DNA of 64,000 bases from Erysipelotrichaceae bacterium (GTDB lineage: Bacteria; Bacillota_I; Bacilli_A; RFN20; CAG-826): assembly GCA_015059185.1 (NCBI GenBank), contig SVAY01000010.1:1-64000 (forward strand), in the 5' to 3' direction. Every line of letters begins with the position of its first letter. The stretch's first letter is position 1. A program made the position numbers and the translations under genes. The notes beneath the pieces were generated by a model. The model made no database searches. It had not been told where the DNA came from and saw only the letters and a program-made list of their open reading frames with translations. Positions 33,201 through 39,689 of the stretch are shown here, piece by piece.

Positions 33201-34290
33201 AGAAACTATTAATGAACCAGTAGAACCCACCGAGGAAGAAGAAGTTGTTACTATTACTGATGAAAAAGGTAATATCTTTGAAATTAGATATATCAAGTCA
33301 TTTACAGCAAAACTCTCTCAAACTAGTGAAGAAGTTAAAGATTATTATAATGAACTTAAAAATTATGTCCTTGCTTATAAAGGAGTTCATTCTAGAGTCT
33401 CTTGGCACTTTGATTCTATTAATATTGGTAGAGATCAACTCTTAAAATTCTCTATTAGAGGGAAAACATTATGCTTATATTATGCGCTTAATTATGAGAA
33501 GCTTGATTCTAAATATAAAGTCGAAAAAGCTGAAGCAATAAAATATCAAGCAGTTCCATGCTTATATCGAATTAAAAATGATAGAAGATTTAATTACGCT
33601 AAAGAGTTGATCGATCAATTAATGGATAGAATTAATGTGATTAAAGGTAAAGAATCTAATGAAGATTTTTCAATACCTTATGAAGAGACTAAAGTTTTAT
33701 TATCTAAAGGCTTAATTAAAGAAGTAAAGGTTCAAGTTAATAAACCAAACGAAACTATCATTGAGACTAAAGAAGATGAAGAAGGTAACGAAGTAGTTAT
33801 TAGTCAAGATAACAAAGGTAATATCTATGAAACTCGCTATGTTAAATCTTTCTTAGCTAGATTATACCAAGCAAGTGATGAAACTAAGTCATATTATAAA
33901 GAAATAAGAAACTATATTCTTAGCTATAAAGGAATTGATGAGTCTATATCTTGGCTATACGACTCAATTAACCTTAATAGAGAACAGTTAATAAAACTTA
34001 ACATTAAGAGTAAAGCCTTACATATTTATCTCGCTTTAGACACTTCTAAAATTGGTAAGAAATATCAAGTAGAAGCAAGTGAAGCTAAAAAATATTCTAA
34101 AGTCTCTTGTTCATTAGTTGTAACAAGTGAGACAAAGCTTAAATATGCAAAAGAATTAATTGAAAGAATAATGAAAAAACATAAACTAGTTCTAGGTGAA
34201 CTACATCAAGAAGAATATGGTTTAACCTATCTAGATCGAGATACTTTAATCAAAAAAGGATTAATTAAAGAAATAAAGATTAAAAAATAA
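21244..34290 (+). CDS. Giant chimeric membrane-anchored surface protein, 4348 residues (giant 3)
   Basis: The ATG follows AGAGGT with 7-base spacing. Segments in approximate order: hydrophobic signal segment (8-28); two SLSELY/MQxAG units; a long unrecognised extracellular region; a beta-rich, barrel-like region (1520-1805) with repeated aromatic and Gly strands; a propeller-like region (1819-2240) with YNGTKWTTTRLT units; CARDB-like domains (2333-2650) starting PDVGISGMKI; an InlB-type repeat (2661-2739); an HVHEFTYSKDG module; and MBG-type repeats (3119-3706, e.g. ITYGDAPTNDDVSFNGFVNN). Three membrane helices follow (3869-3949), with KRKK after the first and KKGNK after the third, which puts the C-terminus inside. 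The tail carries two copies of the domain that forms the giant 2 tail. The ectodomain DNA is far richer in GC than the tail (31/60 at 21481-21540, 15/60 at 33301-33360). The function is unknown; adhesion or sensing is inferred. Confidence 0.85.
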   Translation: MKFTTKKTLILVQAMVVSVASMIEIALMRNDKNAAISNVTGVSLSELYNGDRTRDGVTAMQDAGFFSANGNSATSNMTITSLSELYGDEARAKEDIAVMQEAGLLDANGKMVDLDLRENGKRVELSALVTRIANGENIGAITVNGNAATKEQVVKISQVSAAIEVAELLNKKIDVTDKHVENLETLLTGIQNGTIDMQNTLKKGALKLNSPKSLGNSVLRGTGNDAQETIQKSDLPEGVSYNLPDTALDDLHLLDLGDNGESYIAPYFNNNGFDATHAFAFPDQSLQYKEYYYIDRMHQGHTNEGKIESLTTTEGFNNYIDWDNATWGVGSQDGTPVATVILPLSKEKTTEVQQWIANTTLRDCTTNNVGIELPLPQPYGTVVVKHYMPNIYFSNSPVEERYLNPPPYTEDKWTYDTARIRYPAYVVTEGDNENPIALATCFAVSPNFSSLIRRDVLNVYVDESNIYWNPSRIGRPNVNNEGDYPYVPEWNATRLVGWYYTDENGVDHCEADPDFEAWYDEWLNNHPDNPPSRRIYTSYERKVDALGYSYFDFSFVYVGDLTSSGDKVPQAPRLTTKEFPYFVAPSILLDKTKYIERTAAYEQANGGFITLTNPDNPDFPYLYPGDPNNPSNQYDLELLVTEDLYQVLAGDGIIYRQEDLDLRFSWQFSNRAEFSFKEVSFSSFVNWFLKYELNNDNEVSLTPTSTSETRRSIGVTATNGGLKSYDVTFPTTVISRDGFQPFLIIPRTSRTIEILAGLDADVLFSSNIAQATNQNTPFNISLYEIGDTEIDLFDPTGKTPVYTDTKTSMVEHPLSHISIPGKQLETLGNYAVVISASAGATTLSAKALLKVKQAPAKVSLNQLDSYYVTLNNIPDIKYTLTSALDTAEVKYTVQQAGSNAINESAGFASGGTISLNNIEFEGLKTTYTITVYARNSAEDPWSVDSMLLTVYNDDVLKILIRDVALGDIGGSTGGVVGDGTEVATGTINIDNSSKIDDLVDDSGEGAGYQISNYDFDQLRADVGLQRVISANYGTGTWGVISDKMNWYASNADGTESEAVTINYKENGGYADLRNYSYTSYIPTSDFLVVASDDVSADAPVTITVTHAATGIKKSIDVTVNTLHDKLYLFRFLPKTTTYVYYTNGNGEKRELHTNENGELAVYEPSGINSDVLTMSEKNGETYVGTYFKRNLVSGEKNIVRLEIYPCNNLTLAPISSQVLTILKPDGTPYSGDVTLRAGVYKGGEYCSYIGVRVTKDEGNQFLRDDIPLTASNGNVTLYYDPTQLTSDNGLALGLKYVYEYRIEGYQPGYIIADPMSNTPNDFVINLQNIRGGATTPQLIRQEYQQYLNGSTPTSYVRNVIDYKENIGISTNFPRAVLYTDIALPGEVVGTDENGYSAYEGEDVVKFAFYTTDGKKLTGQTDLSSGNVQAMQITNLNDLDTATYFVFPFSAVPMLRSTYVMTDDNLKLDGITDEEVSKRTARIKAVFNRGEMTVASINMPFGITNISHQDGLTTNTGAIRTEINNNLKEQMNIGEIFHTINVNDMIEQGFVFLSNLSGAGDDTPISMMILPTADPATFRIIAFVGSNARDSGGDEDGLSFNTDDLAEDISNYMKELKEDDKKKDNESNGEGSIKFNFYGTIILEARIGVEDGKWDIMFRGGSVGTNVKGKYEWGKTFMCGPYPAFINFELGFNADLEVAFGNKGTARAMLLDAALGVSIEAFAGLGFDLSIVALQLGIYGQIGADVNFLLLTPSDESVKTGTKLTISGEIGIKLKVKLLFISYTQKFASTGFNWTKKWGQYDVIKNYWTDQGYGQLFGKTRSGRSYQMLLFADGSAMVAIDGGPEMESRDYLELEERVWSSGANSGMALRKGPMTNALTNVLTNAYPYSHPAFTDDGEMFLYVSDNDNANAVESVVSYAVKNGDGYENQERVDTSSNNVLADLDVVASGTKTNAFAAWVKQVESPKRADTDAEISNDELGMMFNATEIYTSYYNGTKWTTTRLTDNYVADMSPTVASYGSRAIVAWRSMNASSMTSSDGDITTMFDVENNINYSIYNGTEWTTAQVAYNGTAGTVNAIDSAMLSDGTAIIVYTVRTGKDISTTETFYTVVGADGSILTTGRLTNDNNIDTNAQATAVNEDGGYFILGWYSEHDAGKGSTVAHDIRLARINANGNYDIDFPECVGLEDAGITSDFHFSVPANNTKMTNVAIVWSQRMDSNIEEDAGKYELNAVRFLKLNGLTGFTAPTNIAETTKNYTIDHFDAYTDTDGAVHAIILGSDYSNIEGIDVYDTIDLNAAANIEYNNTDVPNNLDILDGEAISSLKLAKGTFPETAAEVTADINISEVIPGFTTPVQFTVTNTGTNIINTVSATVGDENKEFTNLNLLPGKSTSLLMTYSVPVGALSDVAYSLTTTLTSNLIELGSGTLVLNRPDVGISGMKIIREENGERDIQVVLNNSFAIPLEGSGKTVKLAFYKDPFHETRIGDEITISPENYAEIDVGVYNFIQTFDVKDIVTLNSDGEIPENGFTVYARAWVENTKEPNIYNNDSYVSFTGPLARKGVQTITNDTTLEVNTNDQSEVTGYTVYTDIRNNSMNEKNIGIPVALLLDDKGNIIAQKNFQKDSVTIMSSMTLTAEQTVNLSVTFTVDELNGKTPVEAALGNVYTVTFDVNGGTGTFDSVQTDLEGKIALPGNNPTPPAVQEDEEPLFFKGWFTDATDGELITEENVFTADTTIYAHYVNHVHEFTYSKDGTTIIVTCADTDGFCYLPIDPQTNIHTATLTIAAPEGGIIYDGNAHPAILTYEYRIKGDAKVLYALKGEGDTYGEAVETEPTNVGVYRASITLGSGDNAVTVSVEYEIKNATLTSVSVSQNGSLTYNGNAQTPQVNTAATAVNNQAVTFTYSLTENGEYGAMPTFTNVADACTVYFKVSAPNHNVASGSFEVTMNKADRPAPVAPILDTATAKTIILTEVEGCEYKIDGGTWQDSTMFNDLAINTQYTFYQRYKETANYNASPISAPAVISTGAHDHEWSYTAEGATITATCSNTDGGHTGELSATMTIVAPTLSVYGGTGSAEATVINNVDGVNTPSIIYKRGETILNAAPIDAGTYTANITVNDVTATVEYTIAKKVLTITANPNTITYGDAPTNDDVSFNGFVNNEDESVLSGTLDYDYSYVQYDHVSDTTHTYTITPKGLTSDNYDITFVPGVLTVNPKAITVTIVNKSSVYGEAQVTLEATTEDGAIVNDDTEVYSLACTVNEQSNVGSYDIIGSDLSDNYDVTFVGEQNAYSVTKKALTVTANPKTITYGDAPTNDDVSFNGFVNNEDRSVLGGELAFAYNYEQYGHVSDTTHTYTITPLGYTSGNYEITFVPGVLTVERKVLTITANPNTITYGDAPTNDDVSFNGFVNNEDESVLSGTLDYDYSYVQYDHVSDTTHTYTITPKGLTSDNYDITFVPGVLTVNPKAITVTIVSKSSVYGEAQVTLEATTEDGAIVNGDTEVYSLACTVNEQSNVGSYDIIGIDLSDNYDITFVGEQNAYVVTKRPITVTIVSKSSVYGEAQVTLEATTEDGAIVNDDTDVYSLSCTVNELSNVGSYHIIGSDLSDNYDITFVGEQNAYVVTKRPITVTAEDKTIKYGQDFPTYTFMVSEEISADVLAELKQKTVFSCDGDKSVPGKYDIVLSFVDGHTEDTALTNYKVTLEDAYLYVLSKSLVDPTSPETSAVEIRLENNEEAFDFNISVKVGIVTTTETTESTIDFDKVSSQYVDRRSEISKVYSITLYRTEIVDGVEKMVEIQPSDLKEGLNLIIKIEIPEYLVGRNFRILHIHSQSDIEYVDASNLQIEDGYVYVKINRLSDFAFVNLKASEEMNHGGFCLGWLTLIFDILLAAYFVVYMILKRKKLLGIIGLGASGAVTIFAVIVLILHICYESIIGLVLSVLLLILFLVFFLLFKKGNKPEENKLAASLEDNGSMAKKESENKLDEPIEENSLKAEETINEPVEPTEEEEVVTITDEKGNIFEIRYIKSFTAKLSQTSEEVKDYYNELKNYVLAYKGVHSRVSWHFDSINIGRDQLLKFSIRGKTLCLYYALNYEKLDSKYKVEKAEAIKYQAVPCLYRIKNDRRFNYAKELIDQLMDRINVIKGKESNEDFSIPYEETKVLLSKGLIKEVKVQVNKPNETIIETKEDEEGNEVVISQDNKGNIYETRYVKSFLARLYQASDETKSYYKEIRNYILSYKGIDESISWLYDSINLNREQLIKLNIKSKALHIYLALDTSKIGKKYQVEASEAKKYSKVSCSLVVTSETKLKYAKELIERIMKKHKLVLGELHQEEYGLTYLDRDTLIKKGLIKEIKIKK
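30628..31807 (+). repeat. Near-identical 747-bp-period repeat in the MBG region of giant 3
   Basis: Bases 30628-30898 recur without visible change at 31375-31645, and similarity with few differences continues to about 31060 / 31807. A third, more diverged copy of the MBG unit lies at about 31125-31375, and a further copy of the SSVYGEAQVT unit at about 31885. The 747-bp period equals 249 codons, so gain or loss of a unit keeps the frame. Confidence 0.9.
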
Positions 34291-34327
34291 ATAATCATTA
34301 TTCTTATTCTTTATTAATAAATAAATT

Positions 34328-34361
34328 GCAGCGATATGTCACCAATTGACCGCTGCTTTTT
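34328..34361 (+). terminator. Terminator between giant 3 and the convergent lipoprotein gene
   Basis: GCAGCG / CGCTGC (34328-34333 / 34351-34356) with an inner GTC/GAC pairing, followed by T5. It lies between converging genes and probably serves giant 3. Confidence 0.75.
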
Positions 34362-36153
34362 AAATTGAAGAAACAGTGACTGTTATAGGTAATGATTCAT
34401 TGATGATAGTTTCGTTGTTATAAGAATCAACGTTAATCAATTTGATGTTTTTAACGCCGCCGACATATTCATATTCACCGTTTTTAGGTAGATAGATATT
34501 GATACTTCCATCATAAAATTTCTCACATGCAAGATATTCGCTCTCCATTGTTTCGTTTTTATAAGTGAACACAGTTTGATCAATATTTTTCTCATATAAA
34601 CTAAATTCACTAGGTTCATCTAGATGAAGGATATAATATGTACCATCGTTAAATTTACATGCTTCATCTTTATGTAGTCGAGGATCACATGAAGATAAGA
34701 ATGAATAACTGAGTTGAGGCATATGGCCAATAACTAAATTCATCGCGTTATCACGATATAAAAGTTGCGCAGTGATATCTTGACGTTTTTTAAGTCCTCT
34801 TGCAAAATCAGAGAAGAACATGAAATTTTCACTAAAGAGTGCACTTATATCTTCAAAATTATTTTCGTTAGCACCGAATAGTTGATAGAAAAGCATTCTT
34901 AAATCTTCAGTAAATTCAACTGCTAAATTATTTTCTAAATCATTTATTAAATTTTTAATAAAAGCATATTCGAAGATAACATCTATTATTTTAGTGGTGT
35001 CGATACCTTCAATTTTCTCATTAGCTCCCATGATTGTAGCCATCATCGCTCTAATACCATCTTCTATAAGAGCGTTATAGTATAAACGATTTTCAAATCC
35101 TGATGTCGCTAATGCATGAACCAAAGCTCTTGAGAAGCGTCCTTGAGATGGATGAAGGCTTTCAATAGGAAGATTATTTTCTTTAACGTGCTTACCTCCA
35201 ACATTAAAGAATTTCCAATTATCTACAGTGTATTTTGGGAAATTTTGTGCTCCGGGAGTGAAATGATATTGGCTAATAAGCTTTTCTCTTTCACTGTAAT
35301 CGAAATAGATATCTGTTAATCGATCAGGATAATAGTGGTCGGTGCCGTATCTTGTAAATCCCCATTCACAAGGCGCAACAAGTGGCACTAAGTCGTTATA
35401 GTTAACGAAATTATGTATGCCTTTATATAAAGCGGCGTCTAATACATTTGTACTTGCCTCTACCCCAATTGGTGGTTCAAAACAATATGCATAGATATCG
35501 CCTTTACCATACTTTACATTAGTTGATATTAAATCATTATCATTTAACCTATTAAGCAATTTGCCCGCAACCATATTAGAAGTGATAGCAGCGCGTGAGA
35601 AGCCAGATATCCATATCTTAATATGTCCAGATATTCCATAAGTAGAAATATAATTTGTTAATCCTTCAATCACCAAGTTACTTGCTTCATCAAATCCTTG
35701 GGCGTTACCTTCTGTACCAATTTTAAAGTTACTCGCCCATTCTCCTTCATAATATCCGCCTCTAACTGCGATCGCGATTAATGTATATTTACCGTCAAAG
35801 ATATTAACATCTTTACTAGCAATACCATATCCAATAGTGTCTATCCCCGGCTTTTCGTTATATGAAGAATTATAATATTGATTAGTAAAACCTTCTTTAT
35901 TCCAGAGGTCTACTAAATTATTTTTTCTTTTTGTATAGTCTTCATCATTATTAAAAGTTGCTAAAGCCATCGCGTGACTAGCTAAAGCAATTTCATGATG
36001 CACCTCATCATTATTCATATTGAAGTATGAGTCGTCATAATAAGTTACGAATGTGTCGTTCCCACATTTAAAAGTGATTTTATCATCATTTGAACAACTA
36101 ACAATTGGTAACATTACTGGTAATAGAAGTAGAAATTTGATTTTATTTAACAT
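34360..36153 (-). CDS. Lipoprotein with class-3-lipase-like alpha/beta-hydrolase fold
   Basis: 597 residues. A signal peptide ends in a lipobox (PIVSC, Cys20), so the protein should be lipid-anchored outside the cell. The nucleophile region reads IWISGFSRAA with Ser186; the usual GxSxG motif has Ala in the last position, as in some lipase relatives. Further family features are YAYCFEPP and NYNDLVPLVAP with Asp254, a candidate catalytic acid, then WGFTRYG. The rest is family-specific and unrecognised. It is divergent from the HTH membrane protein across only 36 bases. TATACT lies 7 bases before its ATG, suggesting a leaderless mRNA. A lipid or ester substrate is likely from the fold, but the exact substrate is unknown. 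Confidence 0.7.
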   Translation of the reverse strand: MLNKIKFLLLLPVMLPIVSCSNDDKITFKCGNDTFVTYYDDSYFNMNNDEVHHEIALASHAMALATFNNDEDYTKRKNNLVDLWNKEGFTNQYYNSSYNEKPGIDTIGYGIASKDVNIFDGKYTLIAIAVRGGYYEGEWASNFKIGTEGNAQGFDEASNLVIEGLTNYISTYGISGHIKIWISGFSRAAITSNMVAGKLLNRLNDNDLISTNVKYGKGDIYAYCFEPPIGVEASTNVLDAALYKGIHNFVNYNDLVPLVAPCEWGFTRYGTDHYYPDRLTDIYFDYSEREKLISQYHFTPGAQNFPKYTVDNWKFFNVGGKHVKENNLPIESLHPSQGRFSRALVHALATSGFENRLYYNALIEDGIRAMMATIMGANEKIEGIDTTKIIDVIFEYAFIKNLINDLENNLAVEFTEDLRMLFYQLFGANENNFEDISALFSENFMFFSDFARGLKKRQDITAQLLYRDNAMNLVIGHMPQLSYSFLSSCDPRLHKDEACKFNDGTYYILHLDEPSEFSLYEKNIDQTVFTYKNETMESEYLACEKFYDGSINIYLPKNGEYEYVGGVKNIKLINVDSYNNETIINESLPITVTVSSI

Positions 36154-36189
36154 ATAAATTAGTATACTATTTCATATAGAATTATAAAA
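36154..36189. promoter_or_regulatory. Compact divergent promoter with central palindrome
   Basis: The 36-base spacer contains the perfect palindrome TAGTATACTA (36160-36169). On the minus strand it supplies TATACT, 7 bases before the ATG at 36153. On the plus strand TAGAAT (36177-36182) lies 7 bases before the ATG at 36190. The palindrome could also be an operator for the HTH protein encoded alongside. Convincing -35 boxes are not seen. Confidence 0.5.
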
Positions 36190-38154
36190 ATGAATAATTA
36201 TAACGTTGCTATTAAAGAATTACGTCTTGCTAGAGGTTTATTACTCAGAGAAGCAAGTAAAAAGATGCATATGAGTCGCATCAAACTTTATTTTTATGAG
36301 GCTGGATATTTCCGTCCTACGAAAAAAGATAAAAAGAAATTAGAAGATTTTTATGAACAGGAAATATCTCTTACTGGTTTAGATGCTTATCCAGTTCCAG
36401 ACTCTCGTAATTACAATAAACATGTACATGGTAAGAAATTATTATTAAAAAGAATTATTTTCGGCTCTCTTAGTCTCTTGATGCTTGCTCTTACTATCGT
36501 AGGAGGAGCGTTATTTAATACTTCTATCCATAATAGTGAAAAATATTATGGAGAAACATATCTCGCTTTAAAAGATAAGGTCGAAGAAACTGGCTCAATT
36601 GGTCATGATATCATCACAGGCTTAGAATATTATCAATATGAAAAAATCGAGAAGACTAGTAGATCTTTAATCCTTTTTTATAAAACTGATAGCTTATTAT
36701 TCTTTAACGAATGTTCTTATTCAGGACTTGAAGTCGATAAGTCAACTGGTGGATTTGTCCGTTATCACTTCACATTTGGTGGTGATTTAAGTAAAGATTC
36801 ATATATTTGTACTCTCACTTCTGGAGATGATGAAACTAAAACTTACTATAGTTGTAATTTCCTTTTTAACAAAGAAAAGGTAAATGAGATCCATGATTTT
36901 CAAATCATTGTCCAAGGATCTCAAACTGTTACTGAAGAGATGGCTTTAGATTTTATTAATGCTAGAGTAGCAGATATTGATAGTTTCTTTTCCTTGAGTA
37001 TTAGTGAACTTTTAGGAACTAAAAAAAGTTTCAGTGAAGATTTCTTATCTAGTCGAGAAAAAGGAAGAACGGTTAATTATAAATTACAAATTTTAAGCTT
37101 AATCTTTATCTTTACTGGTATTATCTCATTCTTTATATTTATCGGGTTATTCACTAAAGCCATTATCATCAATGTGAAACCAAGGCTTATTGATATGAAA
37201 ATTTCTTCTAATGATAAGACTAAAGAATTACCTAATGATATTACTAATCGAGTATGGATACCTGACTTCATTGTCTTAATAATTGCAAGAACTATTACTG
37301 TTTTAACAATCATACTTATGATTATTAGTTTCATATCTAAGATTGCGATATTTGGACTACCTAAATTCTTTTCTAATCCTTCTTTCCTTTTTACTTTAAA
37401 GATTTCTTTATTAGCAGGTATCTTTTTAAACCATTTCGTAGTTTTAGGTCGACATAAAAAGCCCGATGCTTTATTTAAAAAGATTATTCTTCACGTCTAT
37501 TTATTTTTATTTATCGCGACTTTAGAGACTGCAACGATTGTGATTACTAATGAATGGGGATATGACTTTGCGACTTTGATATATCAATATCTTCCAAGTA
37601 ATGTTTTCCAAGTTGTAGCTTTACAATATTTGATTTATCTCTTCTTATTCTTCCAGCCTCCTTTTATTAATAAAAGAAAAAAATACGTGAGATATCTATG
37701 GCACTGTTTATCATTTATTCCTTTAGGAATATTAGTGGCGAGCTATTTCATCAGTAATTCTTATTTGCTTATCTATGGGGTAAAGGAAAATATCTTTGTT
37801 AATTTCTGGTTCCCAAACGGCTTCTTAACTCTCTCAGTTATCTCTACTTTATTCATGTATACTTCTTTTGGCTTGAGCCAATTCTTTGAAAAAAGATATG
37901 GAGCGAGAAATTCTCAAATATTCTTCTATGGTGATCGATATACGCTGATTGAGAATGCTATTTGGGTGATATATATCATTATCATAGGATTAGTCGATTT
38001 ATTATTTATCAACAATCAATATGGATATTATTTAGGACTAGGATATAATTATTGGATTTTCCTTCTTATCCCGGTCATACTTTTATGTAAATATTCACCG
38101 AATCGTAAATATACAGTTATGATCGATGAAACGTTTAATGAATTATCCCGTTAG
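36190..38154 (+). CDS. HTH-domain protein with about ten membrane helices
   Basis: 654 residues. Residues about 5-55 look like an XRE-type helix-turn-helix: IKELRLARGLLLREASKKMH, then YEAG.FRPTKKDKKKLEDFY. A first membrane helix lies near 87-112. A predicted extracytoplasmic domain of nearly 200 residues follows, and then about nine further hydrophobic segments from about 297 to 645. The order cytosolic DNA-binding domain, membrane, external domain resembles membrane-bound one-component regulators such as ToxR or CadC, but those have a single helix. The protein is transcribed away from the lipase-like lipoprotein, which it might regulate. No Shine-Dalgarno sequence is evident. I do not recognise the family. 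Confidence 0.6.
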   Translation: MNNYNVAIKELRLARGLLLREASKKMHMSRIKLYFYEAGYFRPTKKDKKKLEDFYEQEISLTGLDAYPVPDSRNYNKHVHGKKLLLKRIIFGSLSLLMLALTIVGGALFNTSIHNSEKYYGETYLALKDKVEETGSIGHDIITGLEYYQYEKIEKTSRSLILFYKTDSLLFFNECSYSGLEVDKSTGGFVRYHFTFGGDLSKDSYICTLTSGDDETKTYYSCNFLFNKEKVNEIHDFQIIVQGSQTVTEEMALDFINARVADIDSFFSLSISELLGTKKSFSEDFLSSREKGRTVNYKLQILSLIFIFTGIISFFIFIGLFTKAIIINVKPRLIDMKISSNDKTKELPNDITNRVWIPDFIVLIIARTITVLTIILMIISFISKIAIFGLPKFFSNPSFLFTLKISLLAGIFLNHFVVLGRHKKPDALFKKIILHVYLFLFIATLETATIVITNEWGYDFATLIYQYLPSNVFQVVALQYLIYLFLFFQPPFINKRKKYVRYLWHCLSFIPLGILVASYFISNSYLLIYGVKENIFVNFWFPNGFLTLSVISTLFMYTSFGLSQFFEKRYGARNSQIFFYGDRYTLIENAIWVIYIIIIGLVDLLFINNQYGYYLGLGYNYWIFLLIPVILLCKYSPNRKYTVMIDETFNELSR

Positions 38155-38230
38155 ACACTTTTGAATTGATACATTTCTTAGAAAAAGTAAAATTTTCATA
38201 TAATTTTATAAATTATCGTTTTAATTGTTC

Positions 38231-38236
38231 TATAAT
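38231..38236 (+). promoter_or_regulatory. -10 box seven bases before the oxidoreductase ATG
   Basis: Consensus TATAAT (38231-38236), then 7 bases, then the ATG at 38244. Transcription would begin at about the start codon. No good -35 box is visible. Confidence 0.5.
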
Positions 38237-38243
38237 AGAAGAG

Positions 38244-39689
38244 ATGAAAAACGATGTATTAATTATTGGTGCTGGTGTAACAGGTAGCCTTTTAGCACGT
38301 GAGCTTGCTAAATACGATTTAAACGTTGTTGTTATTGAAAAAGAGAATGATGTTGGAAACGTCACAAGTTCCGCTAATAGTGCGATTGTTCACTCTGGCT
38401 ATGACCCAAAACCAGGCTCATTAAAAGCCTTACTCAATCACAGAGGATGTTTAAAATATCCTAAGTTATGTGATGAACTTGACGTTAGTTTTTCAAACTG
38501 TGGAACCCTTACATTAGTTGATGATGAATCACAATGGCCTCAATTCAAAGCTTTACTAGAAAGGAGTAAAGAAAATGGTGTTCCTGTTGAAGTTCTTAAC
38601 GCCGAACAAGTTAGAAAACTTGAACCTAATGTTGCAGATAATGTATTAGGTGGTTTTTTAGCAAAAGAAGCAGGAATTGTTAATCCTTTTGAACTCGTTG
38701 TCCACGCGATGGAAAACGCAGTTGATAATGGGGTTAAACTCCATCTTAACGAAGAAGTTATCTCTATAAAAGATAACGGAGACTACTTTGAAGTAAAAAC
38801 AAACCAAGCAATCTATGAAACTAAAGTCGTGATTAATGCGGCTGGTTTATATAGTGATAAGGTTGCGAGTATGGAAGAAGATATTGATTGGCATATCATT
38901 CCTCGTAAAGGTGAATATATCTTATTAGATAGATTATCTACACCTTTAGTGAGTAGACCTATCTTCCCTCTTCCAAGTGAAAAAGGTAAAGGTATCTTAG
39001 TTGCTCCAACAACTGCTGGTAACGTCTTTATGGGTCCAAGTAGTGAACCTCAAGAAGATAAAGATGATTATTCTACTGATGGTGCGACTTTAGCTAATGT
39101 TAGAAGTAACGCCTTTAGACTCGTAAAGAATATTCCTACTAGAGAAACCATTAGAGTGTTTGCGGGTGTTAGAGCCACTCCATCTACTCATGACTTTGTC
39201 ATAGGTCCTAGTAAAAAGAATGATAAATTCATCAATGTTGCAGGTATTGAATCTCCAGGTTTAGCGTCATCTCCTGCCATTGCAGAATATGTAATTGATA
39301 ACTTTGTTTCTAAAGTATTAGAACTTAAAGAAAAGAAAGATTTCAATCCACGTGTTCGTAAACACATTAAGATGAAATTATTATCCAAAGAAGAAAGAAA
39401 TAGATTAATTAAAGAAAATCCTGATTTCGGTAAAGTGGTGTGTAACTGTGAAACCGTATCTTTAGGAGAAATTAAAGATGAATTATCTCGTAGTGTTCCT
39501 CCTCACTCCATCAAGGGTGTAAAAAGAAGAACAAGAGCAGGATTTGGTCGTTGTCAAGGTGGCTATTGTTTAGGAATTGTTTCTATGACATTAGCAAATC
39601 ATTACCATATCGATGAGACGGAAGTCGACTATGATGGACTTGGCACCAATTTAATTATTGATGAAATAAAGAAGGTTAAACATGATTAA
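38244..39689 (+). CDS. FAD-dependent glycerol-3-phosphate dehydrogenase-type oxidoreductase
   Basis: 481 residues. An N-terminal FAD-binding Rossmann motif (VLIIGAGVTGSLLARELA) is followed by a DAO-fold oxidoreductase domain with NSAIVHSGYDPKPGS. The C-terminus carries a BFD-like [2Fe-2S] domain with four Cys: CNC at 400-402 and the later RCQGGYC pair. This matches the GlpA-type dehydrogenase found beside a second flavoprotein and a DUF1667 protein in many anaerobic Firmicutes; oxidation of glycerol-3-phosphate or a related hydroxyacid is expected. The start at 38244 is chosen because the FAD motif follows directly; an upstream frame start at 38166 precedes the -10 box. It overlaps the next gene by 8 bases. 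Confidence 0.85.
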   Translation: MKNDVLIIGAGVTGSLLARELAKYDLNVVVIEKENDVGNVTSSANSAIVHSGYDPKPGSLKALLNHRGCLKYPKLCDELDVSFSNCGTLTLVDDESQWPQFKALLERSKENGVPVEVLNAEQVRKLEPNVADNVLGGFLAKEAGIVNPFELVVHAMENAVDNGVKLHLNEEVISIKDNGDYFEVKTNQAIYETKVVINAAGLYSDKVASMEEDIDWHIIPRKGEYILLDRLSTPLVSRPIFPLPSEKGKGILVAPTTAGNVFMGPSSEPQEDKDDYSTDGATLANVRSNAFRLVKNIPTRETIRVFAGVRATPSTHDFVIGPSKKNDKFINVAGIESPGLASSPAIAEYVIDNFVSKVLELKEKKDFNPRVRKHIKMKLLSKEERNRLIKENPDFGKVVCNCETVSLGEIKDELSRSVPPHSIKGVKRRTRAGFGRCQGGYCLGIVSMTLANHYHIDETEVDYDGLGTNLIIDEIKKVKHD

